A stretch of 64,000 nucleotides of DNA from contig NW_025317351.1 of the NCBI RefSeq assembly GCF_018873765.1, positions 186,001 through 250,000 of the forward strand, in the 5' to 3' direction. The translations under genes were made by a program, and so were the position numbers. Shown in pieces: positions 38,390-49,885 of the stretch (within the stretch, counting starts at the first letter, position 1; each line of letters begins with the position of its first letter). The stretch comes from Telopea speciosissima (taxonomy: Eukaryota; Streptophyta; Magnoliopsida; Proteales; Proteaceae). The notes under the pieces are model-generated. The model worked only from the letters and a program-made list of their open reading frames with translations, was not told where the DNA came from and did no database searches.

Positions 38390-41131
38390 TCAAGCTGGAG
38401 AATATATATCATGCATTCCCAACTTGCTTAGAAGGATATTAAACTGAGGAGAGCCAAGAGCTTTGGTGAGGATATCTGCCAACTGATCACCAGTCTTCAC
38501 AAAGGGAGTACAAATGTAGCTAGAGTCTATCTTCTCCTTGATGAAGTGTCTATCAACCTCTATGTGCTTGGTTCGGTCATGTTGAACAGGATTGTGGGCA
38601 ATACTGATGGCTGCTTTGTTATCACAGTAGAGTCTCATAGGACCTTCAGTGTCAAATCCCAGTTCCTGAACAAGTCTTCTCAACCATATAAGTTCACATA
38701 CTCCATGGGCCATAGCTCTAAATTCTGCCTCTGCGCTGGATCTAGCTACAACATGCTGTTTTTTGCTTCTCCATATAACCAAATTACCCCCTACAAAGGT
38801 GCAATAACCGGAAGTGGATCTCCTGTCTGTAATGGAGCCAGCCCAATCAGCATCTGTGAAACCTTCCACTTTCAAGTGGTTGTGTCTGGCATACAACAAT
38901 CCTTTCCCTGGAGAAGACTTCAAATATCAAAGAATATGGTACACGGCATCTAAGTGGCCACTCTTGGGAGCATGCATGAATTGGCTCACTACTCCCACTG
39001 CATAGGAGATATCTGGACGTGTCATGGCAAGATAGATAAGCTTCCCCACTAGCCTTTGGTACTTTCCTGCATCAACTAGAGAAGAACCACAATCTTCTCC
39101 TAGTTTATGATTTTGCTCAATAGGAGAATTGGCTGGTTTGCAGCCCAACATTCCTGTCTCTGTCAACAAGTCAAGAATAAACTTCCGTTGACATATATTA
39201 ATTCCTTTCTTGGTCTTTGATACTTCAATGCCTAAGAAATACTTCAAGGGACCCAAGTCTTTAATTTCAAAGTGTCGTGCCAAGTAACTCTTCAGGTTAT
39301 CTATCTCAACTATATCATCTCCTGTGACCACAATATCAACATAAACAATAAAGGCTGTAATGGTACCATGGCCCCTCTTAGTAAAGAGAGTATGATCAGC
39401 TTGGCTCTGGGAATATCCATTCTTCAGAATGGCTTGCTGAAAGCGCTCAAACCATGCCTTTGGTGACTGTTTGAGACCATATAATGCCTTCTTGAGGAGA
39501 CACACCTTCCCTTCAGCTGATGGCATTTTGAAGCCTGGAGGAGTTTGCATGTACGCTTCCTCTTCCAAATCCCCATGGAGAAAGGCATTGTTCACACCCA
39601 ACTGGTATAATGGCCATTCTTTATTGGCAGCCAATGACAAAAGAACTCTAATTGAGTTGTGTTTGGCAACCGGAGCAAATGTCTCCTGATAGTCAATTCC
39701 ATAGACTTGACTGTATCCCTTAGCCACCAACCTTGCTTTGTATCTCTCAACACTCCCATCAGATTTGTACTTGATTGTGTAGATCCATCTGCATCCAACA
39801 GGGACACGTCCCTTAGGAAGATCCACCAGTTGCCAAGTACCATTCTTCTCAAGTGCCATCATTTCCTCAAACATAGCTTGTCTCCACTTTGGGTCAGACA
39901 TAGCATCAATAACATTTTTGGGAGTAGAAGTAGCAGAGAGGGCAGTAACAAAGGCAAGACCTGTAGGAGAAAGAGCATCATAGGAAACAAACTGGGCTAT
40001 AGGATTAGTACAAGCTCTTTTCTCTTTGCGAACAACAATAGGGAGGTCTAAATCACATAAAGAAGGAGAAGGGAGATCACCTGAGTTAGAAGAGTGGATC
40101 TCAGGTTGTGGATTTGGATCCAAAGAGGACTCTTGGTAGGTCTTCTTTCTTTCATTATGCAAGCCTTCACCTTTTCTGTATGTAATGTGGTAATCTTTCT
40201 CCTTACTAGGACCACTGGCAGTTCTGTCAACCACCGAATCAGTATGCACATCATCCAGATTCACAGACTTCCCAATGTCAAACATAAAGGGAGAGATAGG
40301 TAGTGGGTAATGGAGAGAATCAGCAGCCTGTTCATCCCCACAATTCTCCCCTTGAAGAGGATGCTGAGATGGGGCAAAAAAAGGAACAGATTCAAGAAAG
40401 GTGACATCTTTGGAGGTGAAGCACCGGCGAGAGGAAGCATGGTAGCACCGGTAACCTTTAGAAGTAGAAGAGTAGCCAAGAAAAAGACACTTGAGGGCTT
40501 TGGGATCAAGTTTTGTGCGATGTGATTTGTTAACATGCACATAACAAACACAGCCAAAGATTTTAGGAGGAAGAGAGAAAGCAGAAACCTGTGGAGATAA
40601 GATGTCTAAGGGAGATTTGAAACCAAGAAGTTTGGTTGGCATGCGATTGATGAGGAAAGAAGCAGTGAGAAGAGCAGCCGACCAAAAAGTCTTGGGAACA
40701 TGCATACCAAACAAGAGACTACGGGTGACCTCCAATAAATGACGATTTTTCCTCTCAGCAACCCCATTTTGTTGGGGTGTGTCAACACACACTAACTGAT
40801 GGAGAATGCCATTCTTAGTAAAGAAAGCTTGGAGACCATTAAACATATATTCTCCCCCTTTATCAGACCGGACAACTTTGATACAAGTATCAAACTGAGT
40901 AAGGATCATTTGATAAAAATTCTGAAATGCCTCACAAACATCACTCTTATTTTTCAGAAGAACAGTCCAAGTGGCACGAGAAAAATCATCAACATAAGAG
41001 ACAAAGTAACGAAAGCCAAATAAAGAAGTAGTGGGAGAAGGTCCCCAAACATCAGTATGTATAATATGGAAAGGAGCAGCAGTTCTATTACCATGATATA
41101 GATAAGAGGAGCGACAATGTTTGGCTAACAT
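38390..41131 (-). pseudogene. Copia pol: integrase, reverse transcriptase, RNase H with a TGA and a missing YVDD aspartate
   Basis: The integrase core is present (FHIIHTDVWGPSPTTSLFGF, VVRSDKGGEYMFNG, DTPQQNGVAERKNRH), then RT (WIYTIKYKSDGSVERYKARL, NAFLHGDLEEEAYMQTPPGF, YGLKQSPKAWFERF). The catalytic box reads FIVYVDIVVTGDD: one aspartate codon of YVDD is gone (around 39335-39345), with the frame kept. An in-frame TGA at 38927-38929 follows VYHIL; the same frame continues with YLKSSPGKGLLYARH, then RNase H (GFTDADWAGS, STSGYCTFVGG, YCDNKAAISIAHNPVQHDRT) and ends DIYSPA near 38390. Otherwise it is intact, consistent with recent insertion. Confidence 0.93.
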
Positions 41132-41267
41132 ACATGGTTCACATTAAAAAACATGGGAAGATGCAACAGAAGAAAATAAGTGAGGTGAATGTTTCCTCAT
41201 TACAACAAAAGATGGATGGCCTAGACGCCGATGCCATAACATAACAGACTCCACTGAACTACTGTCA

Positions 41268-42584
41268 TCACGTCCACACACATAGGACTGAGCTGTGGGT
41301 ACACCAGGATAAAAAGGTAAAGGCCTTTCTCCTCACGTCCGCTACGAGGATATCGAGGAAAGGGATCCATCGGCTATCCGACTTTATCCTTACCGAGCAA
41401 ATGGTATAGGAATCATAAGTAGAGGACATACCAGTCATGTGGTCAGTGGCACCAGAGTCAATGACCCAAGACTGGGCTGCAGTAGAGGCTGTAGCGGAGA
41501 CCTGCAAGGCTGAGGACGAAGATGAGGTGGCCACAGTAGATGCAGGAGATGTGCTCAAATGGGATATAATCCGGCGGACTGTATCAACCAAGATAGGATC
41601 ATCCTGTGGAGCATCTGCCTCAGTCTTCACAGAGTGAGCTCGAGCTCCCCCTCTACGACCACCACGACTACGTGTGCTAAGGGGGCGACCATGAAGGGAC
41701 CAACACCTATCCTTGGTGTGCCCAATTCTCCCACAATGATCACATTTAAACCTGTCTCTCCTAACTCCACTGGCACCAATTGTCTCTACTACACTGGCTG
41801 CCTCACGATTGGGCCCTGAGCCTCTACTACCCCCACGGGTGTCTCGAAAAGAACTGGAATTGAGAGCTGACTTGTCATGAGATGATGCTGATGTGGAGTC
41901 CATAGTGACACGGCGAGTCTCCTCACTCTGTAGGTAACTACAGACCTCACTAAGAGATGGAAGAGGAGATCGGCCTAAGAGTTGGAGCCGGATGGGTTCA
42001 TAGTCTGGGTTCAGACCACCAAGTAAAGTGAATACCCGCTTCCTTTCAAAGGTCTGATACACCTTCGCTTCATCCGCCGGGTTAGTCAAATGGAGGTCCC
42101 GGTAGTGGTCATATTCTTCCAAAAGACTAAGGAAGGCATTATAGTACTCAGAGATAGTTCTGTCCCCTTGCCTCATGGAATGAATCTTTTGGTGCAGCTG
42201 ATACACTTTGGCAGAGTCACCCACTCTGTCATAGGCCTGAGAGACACTATCCCAGATGGCCTTGGCAGTCTCCTTTCTTATAAATCTTCTCCCAATCTCA
42301 GGCTTCATGGAGAAGATCAACCATGTCATGACTGTAGAGTTCTCAGTCTCCCATTTCTCATAAGTAGGTGCATTCGGCTCTGGAGGCTTGATAGCACCTA
42401 TGATGTACCCAAGCTTCCCTTTGCTCCTAAGGGAAAGCTTCACGGAATGTGACCAGTCCAAGTAATTTGTCTCATCAAGTTTCACAAAGGAAAGCTGAAA
42501 CTGTGTGCTTTCATAGGCAAATTGAGGAGAAGGGATAGGCTGTGATTCAGCTATACCAGGTCCCGAAATCTCAGAATCAGCCAT
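41268..42584 (-). pseudogene. Copia gag and start of protease
   Basis: The 438-codon frame starts MADSEISGPGIAESQ at 42584. It includes LDETNYLDWSHSVKLSLRSK (UBN2 gag), the zinc knuckle CDHCGRIGHTKDRC, and the protease motif SWVIDSGATDHMTG near the end. After TYDSYTIC the frame departs from the usual protease sequence and ends at 41268. The pre-integrase block between 41268 and 41131 (SVMLWHRRLGHPSFVVMRK) is readable in another frame, with a TAA in HVF*CEPC. So gag is intact but joined to pol only through a frameshift and a stop. Confidence 0.9.
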
Positions 42585-43268
42585 TGTTCAAGTGGGGAGT
42601 ACACACTCTACCCAAATAATAAAAAAACTTCCAAAGCAGTCGATAAAAAGAACCAGCAAGTAAAGGCAGCTTGTAGAGGATCAAGTAAAGGAAAAACAGG
42701 AAAAAGGGGCTTCACCCTAGCATTCACCAAGAAATAACATATCTGAAACAATCTCAAGGCCCTCACACAGGCTGATGTTAAACATTTCTCAGCAAAGGCA
42801 GCAATACATAGCAGTCCAGAAATAAGAGGAGCAGAGAAATTGCAGTCCCGATATTACCTGGGCAGAAACAGAGATTCCACGAAAGAGAGTACTGCTCAAG
42901 CAGTAGTGGAAGATTGAAACCAAGGCCAGATGGGATGAAAAGAGCACCCTTGGGCGATTCTATGGAGCCATTCCAAGGCTGAAACCAAGGCCGAGAGAGA
43001 GAGAACCAGGGGCTCGAACTTGAAGCTGGCAGTAATAGTTGCAGGTGATGGAATGGCTTCAAAACTTCATAATAGCTTCAACCAAGCTCAAAGAACACCT
43101 CCAAACAGCTGAGTAGGTTATTTCCAACTATTTCATACTTCTATACCACAGATTTTTTACATTGGTAGCTTCTCTTTGAAACCCTTTGAATCCTAGGATT
43201 CCAAAGAGAAGGAAAGAATAGAGAAGAGCAACCAAATACAACTCTCAAACCAACCTGTTCTGATACCA

Positions 43269-43555
43269 AGTTGAGTTTCAGATTAGGGAAACAATGGAGA
43301 AGGAAGGAAGATGTTAGAGAAGAAGGAGACAAGAGAGGGAAGAAGAGAGAGTTACGGTTGAAAGTTGTGTGTGTTAGAGAGACTTCTCCAACTCACCTAT
43401 ATTGCTCAAATAGAATTACTAAAAGTATTACAATCACCTCCCTAGGGAGGTAAAAGGTAAAAAGACATAAAAAGTTAAAAATACATAATAAGGGAACTAG
43501 TTAGAAGTCTAGTTCCTGAACTACCCCTGATACATATTTACTATAAACTCTAACA
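43269..43555 (-). repeat. 5' LTR of the 38-43.5 kb Copia element
   Basis: 287 bp. On the minus strand it starts TGTTAGAGTTTATAG and ends CTCAACT directly before the primer-binding site. The termini are TG...CT rather than TG...CA. Confidence 0.93.
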
Positions 43556-44269
43556 TACATGTGTTAGCGTCAGATGCAAATAATGTTAGATGGATACATA
43601 TCAAACTCAATGATCTCCTAGAACTAAATGCAGTCTGCAGACACACCCATACTATGTCAAACGTGCATCAATATGAGTAAACATGTCAAAAATCTAACGA
43701 GAGTGTGAAGTCATGGAAAGCCAGCCCGAGACACAAGATAAGAGCTACACCTAAATTTATTTCAGAAGAAACTACTCTCGTCGTGGAAAGTACCACAGCC
43801 CCTAATCATTCCTCTATTAAAATATTTCCAAATTGTTGCTTCTAACTTTAACCTGTTTTCCTTGTGAAGCTACTAGCTCCAAAGCTTAATTTCTTCATAT
43901 TGTGCCAGGAAACAAGTCATAAAACACTGGGTCCAATTGCCAACACAAACTAAAGCATTAGAAAACCACTCACCTCATCAAAACCATCAAGAACATGTGA
44001 AAAATCTACCATAAACCACACCTGAGATGTGAAAAATCAATTTGACTCAATAGATGGGAGTTAAATTTCAAAAATGATTGTGCTCATGTTGCGCTAACAA
44101 GAAAACATTACAACCCAAAAAAAAAAAATCCACCAACTACCATGGCTGAAAGGCATTGCAAACTTGAAGCCCACCAACAGCACTTGCTATATTCCTCCCC
44201 ATGCTCACGTGCACGCATGCATACTCTAGGAACCAATTTCTTAATATTGTGAGCATAACTTCCATCTAC

Positions 44270-44726
44270 CTGTTCATGCACAAAGGTAAGAACAGAACCA
44301 GCATAAAACATATGGAGAAGTAACCATAAAAGTAAAGATGAGAGTAAAATCATAAAAGAAGCCAATCATTGTTCATTTATTAGAAAAAAGTAAGCAAGAA
44401 ATGTGGAATCAACAATCAAAAAATGAGACATAAAATAATAAAATAAAGTTCATTGTTGGGGAAAAAAGAGGAAAGCAATGCCAAATACACATCAAATGAG
44501 AAATGTAAAACAAAATTCAGAAACTTTGTTTAGGACAAAAACCAAATCCATAACTTGATGGCATATGGTCCAAGTAAGCAAGCACTTCACAAACTGTTGG
44601 CACAAATCCACAATCCAAGCATCATCCCAAATCTAATCAGATGCTCAAATGAATGCTCCACTTTCAGATCAAGTGATTGAAGAGAATCCCTTTATAACAA
44701 TTGTAAACCAATCCAAAAAACCCCCC

Positions 44727-44757
<31 letters not shown>

Positions 44758-45329
44758 CATATATAGGGATCAAGAGCCTCCTTTTCCATTCAGGTTACGT
44801 TGTCCATGACAAGGAAAAACCTATCGCTAGTTCCAATATTTTGGAGGATAAGCTCAATAACCTTTCAACTTTTACACTTTTGCCTTCAATTTCTGATTAA
44901 GTTTCCAGTTACAAAAATTCAAAGAAAGGAAGAAAAAAATAAATATGTGCATCTCTAAGTGCAGAATGCCTATCAAGCTGTTAAATGTTCAAAGTTTATA
45001 TCTTTTTCTTCCAATTGCTTGATCTTTGCACTTCCCTTCAATACGAGGAAACTCTATGTTTTCCCCCACAACCAATAAGAACAAGAAAAAAGTCAACACA
45101 GTCTACCAACAATGGGGGAAAATGTAATTTAAGATCAGTTTCTCCACTGAATGGATGTTTCACTAAGCAGTAAAATCTCCTGATTTCTCAACAACGGATT
45201 GTTAAGAGCAAACACAACACTTACATTGAAGTCTTGAAGGGATTAACCAGTTTGTCTAATGCAAAGAAAAAGTAGCAACATATATAAGTAACTTATTAGA
45301 AAACGATATCAATTACATCCCAAAATCAC
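44270..45329. other. Intron of the EFR3-like pseudogene; partly duplicated near 23.5-23.7 kb
   Basis: 44516-44715 matches 23508-23670 (for example CCATAACTTGATGGCAT and GATCAAGTGATTGAAGAG). A poly-A run occurs at 44731-44757. No coding exon was recognised. Confidence 0.6.
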
Positions 45330-46570
45330 CTGACTATGAATGAATCTGGTCAAGGTTTTGCATCCTAGAATACGAACACTGTCTTGCTTTGTGGGTCCTA
45401 AAGTCCAAGAGTTCAATTACAACAATCAGTAGACTGAGAGCGAAGTATGCCATAGAGAACAAAATGCATACATGAGAAATTTATTTGAGATAATGCCAAA
45501 GAACTACCACCTATGGCCTAGCAGCAAAAGAATGCAAACAGACCCACCTTCCGGCTACTAGAATAGATACAGTATCAAGAATTTATGGACAAAATTCCCT
45601 AAATAAAGTATTAAGAACAAAAAGGAAAGAAAAAAAATCTTAAAAACTACTCCATAAATCCAAATGAGGGGAATATTTAAATGACACCAAATCCGGGTCA
45701 AGCAAATGAGACTGAATTCACTTCTTGAGTTGCCTTGAGCCAGAAACGGAACTAAGAGTAGTTGGAAGTTCTAAGAAAATAGGAAATGAGACTAGTTTCA
45801 GAAGAACATTAAGTCCTAAATAAACTTATTTTCTTTTTCTTTTTTTAATTAAAAAAAAACTGTATTCCACAACTAAAATTAAAGTAAAACAATCAAGAAA
45901 GATAAGATGGGAAAAGAAAACCATTACACTTACATCTGCTCCTTGCATATGCAAAGCAGTTTATGGTATGCCTCTGTGATAATACTGATATATTTGATAT
46001 GCTCAGACCTCAATTCTTTTGAGCACCTTTGTTCAAGATACTTGGCAATCTACATCAAAGAAAAGAAGAACAAAATAACCTCCAAGTAGAAGCCATTGAT
46101 ACACAAATAACACAAGAAGGTTATAATTATGTTGAAAGAAGGGAGTAACTTTGGAATTCGAAGGGGGTTCTTGGTAGGCATATTTACACAATTTAACAAT
46201 TTTCCATTCATTTGGAGCACCCTTCTACAAAATTACATAGCAAGACATCATTATCCTAGATGTTAAAAAGATACGTAGGACTACTCTGTTTTTATAACAC
46301 CATGTAACAAGAAGATAGATGCGTCTATCTCAAACAAGGGTACAAGACATCCAACAACTAGATAGGAAAACACATCTCTTTCTCTCTTATCTGGGAAAGT
46401 CAGAGTTTCTATCACAAAATCATGTGGTACCTTTCAATTCAGAAGAGCTCAAAAGGAACCTTCCTCAGCCACTTACCTGCAGATATTTCAATCCCTCAGC
46501 TACCTCATCAGTTGGATTAATCATCCTACATTAAAGGAAAAGGAAAGTAAAAATATACGAGGAAACAACA

Positions 46571-46770
46571 CAGATTAGTGACACTTTAAGGGCTAAGAAA
46601 AGCCCAAACGTCACTGCTGGGTTAATATGACCTCCTTTAAAAACACATACACAACTATTTATAATCAACTTGTAAATAATAGAAAACAGAGAAAGAAGCA
46701 AAAAAAATGGATTACCCATCAGAGATGTCGGTGCAGTAAACGAGGATGAGGATCATGAAACAAAACCAGA
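46571..46770 (-). pseudogene. PIP: PIP aquaporin fragment, copy B: exon 1 end and exon 2 start
   Basis: The exon 1 tail at about 46728-46770 reads MILILVYCTDISDG, comparable to the MIFILVYCTAGISG end of PIP exon 1, followed by a GTAATCC donor. After a 90-bp intron, exon 2 begins at 46636 with [20 protein letters not shown] and is cut at 46571, where it joins the EFR3-like copy-B segment. The joint between PIP and EFR3-like DNA is therefore a deletion or recombination point. Confidence 0.75.
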
Positions 46771-48170
46771 TATCATAGTTATGTCCTGGATGATAAGAGA
46801 AAATTTGAGCAGCGGTCATGAGGTGCCAAGCATTGAGAAGGAAATAAAAAGAATACCAAAAAATTAAAAACAAATAAGAAAATAGTGATGAGTTCGAGTT
46901 ACAGTGAAACAGTCTTGAATGAAATGAAAATGGTGGTGGCTAGTGATGCAGGTCTGAGTGAAGTAGAGAACCTCAACCAGATAACCTCAGCGTTTTGACG
47001 TGGACGATGATGGGTTCTCCGTCTCAAATTTTTTTTGCAGTGCAGGGCTGCAGGTTTGTGCTTTGATTAGTTGAATAAGGTGAAGTGCACCAGGTGGAGC
47101 CGGACCCTTAGGGTTGGGCTTGGGCCTGTTAAAAATTCAACCAAAAAACCATCAGAAAACAACCTAAATGAGTAAGCAACGAAGAGAAAAGAGGAATATG
47201 GAAGAAATTCAAGTGAGGCGGCGATCAAAAAACCCAGTTGTCCCAAGAAGTAGCGACGAAGTAATTTCCTCGGGACAGAAACATGAACTTTGAACTCTGC
47301 GCCATAGGAAAGAACAGAGATTATTAAATTGCAAGCAGTTAAACATAGAAGAAACCACTATGATGGCTGCTATAGTAAGGGAGGGATTTGGGGTAGAAGA
47401 AGATGCACAGGACAGGCCTGTTTTCCTGAATCAATTTCTTCTACCTTCGGTTCTGATGTTTTCGAAATTGAGCGGAAATTCTCTCTTCTTCTGTGGTTGG
47501 GTTAACCTGGTCTCCGAAACAGGAGGAGGGCTTTCGTTGGTGGATGAGAAGAACCACCTCCTCAGCTTCGAAGAAGGAGGTGAAGTGACATTGATGATGG
47601 AAGCAGAAAAAAGGTTTAGTCTTCTGCAATTCGGAGGGGAGAGCAGGTTGTGGTGAGTATAAAGGGGAGCGAATCTTAACTGATTTCGTCTCATGACTCT
47701 AAGCATTTTTTCCGGTCAGGGTTTTAGTAGTTCAGAATTTGAAGACGAGGCTTCTTCCTCCACCTCATGCTCAATGGCATCTTCTTCTTCCTTGTCCTAC
47801 CTCCCTTATGTTTTTCTTTTCATCTCTTAACATTGAGATCCGAAAAGCAGTGCTGGTCTTAAATCCATAAAAGTTCACCTTCAGCTTGAACGGAATAAAG
47901 CCATCAAATTATACTCCCAAAGTTCCTCCTCTGCTCCTGCCCAGTTCAAATTCCACTTGAAAACACCATCACCCATTTCTCTCTCTCCCTCTCTCACTCA
48001 TGTTGTTTATGACTGATGAACCATTACAGAAAAATGGGTATTAAGTCCAGCAATACACTTTATCTGGGGAAGTCAATGTTTCTCCCTCCCTCCTTCTCAC
48101 GTTATTTATTTATGACTGAATCAATATAGCAAAATGGGTATTCAATCAAATTATTTCGACTTAAATACAC
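46771..48170. other. Sequence unique to the duplicated locus, no gene recognised
   Basis: An open frame at 47360-47656 (plus) and overlapping ones on the minus strand lack a family signature. A region of CTCC-rich sequence lies at 47940-48100. Nothing else supported. Confidence 0.35.
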
Positions 48171-48261
48171 TTTATCTGGGAGAGTCAGTGTTTTTATCAC
48201 AAAATCATGCGGTACCTTTCAATTCAGAAGAGCTCAGAAGGAACCTTCCTCAGCCACTTAC

Positions 48262-48583
48262 CTGCAAATGTTTCAACCTTGCCTCAGCTACCTCATCAGT
48301 TAGATTAATCATCCTACATCAAAGGAAAAGGAAAGTAAATATATAAGAGGAAAGAGAGATTCCTTTTTCTTTTGTGAAAGGATGTCAGAATCACTTTTAT
48401 GTCTTGTTTGTATTTCAGATTCTTGTTCCATTTGGCCAAGCAAACACGAAGTCCAACAGAAAGAGATAATGTGCACATATGAAGATTCAACCCAGTTAGT
48501 TGATTCACAATATGATCTACCTGGCTTCAAGCTGGAGATTTTCACAAGCAATAATGCTCCCTTTCGACGCAAATGTTTCGATT
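48262..48583 (-). pseudogene. EFR3-like locus, partial copy C (two 5' exons)
   Basis: Minus-strand remnants of the two first exons of copy A: 48521-48583 (SEREQ-like block, acceptor AG lost and frame broken) and 48262-48313 (MINLTDEVAEARLKHLQ, intact with both splice sites). The flanks match copy A closely. No NERKIV or later exons follow; the next sequence leftward is unique DNA. Confidence 0.75.
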
Positions 48584-48957
48584 GTCAATTGAGAAAATAT
48601 AGAACAATTTACACTTAACTTGCCGTCAAATTAGAAATACATAAAGAAAACTATAACACAGAATTAATATCAGAAAGAAAGAATTGAACAGTCACATCAT
48701 GCTTCAAAGCTTATAGAGAGCATTGGAAATAACATTTCACATAGAGATGCTATTAAGACCTAGTAGAATAGGCAAACATATAGCATACAATTCTACTAAT
48801 AAGAAAAAGAATACTGAGTAAACCAGTGATCGGCTGTTGCTTAAAGTACTAGTGAGTTTATTAAAGAAGAGAAACAGGCTGATAACAGCAATTTTTCTGA
48901 TAGGAATAACGATGAAAACTCGGATCATAACCAAAATAATAATAATAAAAAAACCAA

Positions 48958-49122
48958 TCCTTGCCTAGGGAGTCCACCGAATCATTAGTGGAAGTTGGGA
49001 AACCCAAGAATGATGCAGTTGATGCTGCCGTCTACCCCCCTGGTTTCTCTAAAATGTCAAATATTGTCAAGGAATCTCTTACCCATGACCTCCAGCCTAA
49101 AACATTGTTAGAATCAACCTAG
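48958..49122 (+). pseudogene. Exon-like open block of unknown identity (copy C)
   Basis: The plus strand reads PRESTESLVEVGKPKNDAVD, then AAVYPPGFSKMSNIVKESLT and HDLQPKTLLEST before a stop. It is the counterpart of the block at 35180-35333. The identity is unknown. It lies opposite in strand to the PIP and EFR3-like fragments. Confidence 0.35.
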
Positions 49123-49589
49123 ATTACCACATGAATAGAATTAAGCTTCTTCATTATATTAGCTAAATAGATGTTAATCATTGTTATACGAACACACTTG
49201 CCTTATATTGGTCACATGTGCAAACCAAAAATGGTCAATGGAAAATATTTATATAGAGGAGGTGGCATCAAAGATACGTGCCGGCTATAGTTTAAATGCG
49301 ATTCATGTGCTTAAGCGGAATAATCACCATGTGCAATTTTACATACATCTTGCCAGGCCAACTAAGGATTTTAAACTCAAATCGGTTCTTAAAACCCTAT
49401 CAAGTTTCACACATAAAAAGAAATGCATAAAGATAAGATTACAAGCTTCACTTCAAAATAGCGCATATTAGAATGTGCACTGCGAGGGAATGACTAAAAA
49501 ATTTAGAAAAGAAAAGAGGAAGAGGGAAGAAATTCAATTGTGGCGATGATAAAAAAACCTGGTTGTCCCACCCACCAAGGTGAACTTAC

Positions 49590-49885
49590 TAGGACATGGG
49601 AGTCTCTGGGACTTCTTTTGGGATCAGTAGCAAAGAAAACAGTGTAGACAAGGATGAAAGTATCAATAAATTCGGCCGCCAAACCCACACCTTTGCTGTA
49701 GCCATTGGCGATCTCATTCACCCCATCACCATACTACACATAGTAAGACTTTTGGAAGGCCTTTACTAGCCCTACACCACATATTGCACCCAAGCCATGT
49801 GCTACCATGTACATCACAGCACGGATTAGTGACACTTTATGGGCTAAGAAAAGCCCAAATGTCACTTCTGGGTTATTATTCCCTC
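49590..49885 (-). pseudogene. PIP: PIP aquaporin exon 2, copy C (in-frame stop, NPA lost)
   Basis: 296 nt like copy A. It reads [20 protein letters not shown], so the NPA box is NPE and the preceding GGHI is lost. After KAFQKSYYV comes an in-frame stop, then [20 protein letters not shown] and [15 protein letters not shown]. It is a clear pseudogene, more decayed than copy A. Confidence 0.9.

Larger units (their letters stand above)
38096..43555 (-). mobile_element. Young Ty1/copia LTR retrotransposon, TSD TACAT
   Basis: Minus-strand element. The LTRs are 287 bp each (38096-38382 and 43269-43555) and differ at only three positions by eye (the C/T in GAAAGTYGTG, A/G in GAACTARTTA, C/A in ACTATMAACTC). 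The TSD TACAT is at 38091-38095 and 43556-43560. The primer-binding site TGGTATCAGAACAGG (43254-43268, minus) directly abuts the 5' LTR. The polypurine tract lies at 38383-38392. Gag and pol are nearly complete but carry stops and one catalytic-codon loss. It sits in an intron of the EFR3-like pseudogene in the same orientation. Confidence 0.96.
37298..46525 (-). pseudogene. EFOP: EFR3-like (EFOP family) pseudogene, main lineage B, eight exons recognised
   Basis: Minus-strand exons in order: 46477-46525 (MINPTDEVAEGLKYLQ), 46149-46224 (KGAPNEWKIVKLC, +1 insertion, donor GT lost), 45934-46049 (IAKYLEQRCSKELRSEHIKY), 45330-45451 (MAYFALSLLIVVIELLD, frameshift, acceptor lost), 44141-44269 (VDGSYAHNIKKLVPRVCMRA...SSLQCLSAM, intact), 43974-44021 (VWFMVDFSHVLDGFDE, intact), then beyond the Copia insertion 37672-37866 (IVHATLDNYEPD...NWVDE, frameshift) and 37298-37495 (EEIENPKIWAQICVQKIVEL, then FVYFENGKHWVPRQGLAMVV, one extra base). 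This is the N-terminal half of plant EFR3-like proteins, closest by memory to the EFOP4 type. Mixed intact and broken exons make it a decaying gene; the C-terminal half was not found. Confidence 0.85.

Noticed and set aside
38098..43453. Identical 60-codon open frames at 38098-38280 and 43271-43453
   Set aside because: Both lie inside the two LTRs of the Copia element and run antisense to it. Identity reflects LTR identity, not a gene.
37298..46525. Whether the EFR3-like lineage B could be a working gene
   Set aside because: A lost donor at 46148, a lost acceptor at 45452, frameshifts in four exons and the absent C-terminal half make a functional product implausible, although two exons are intact.
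47360..47706. Open frames on both strands (98 and 91 codons)
   Set aside because: They overlap each other, have no recognisable domain, and lie in a rearranged pseudogene region.
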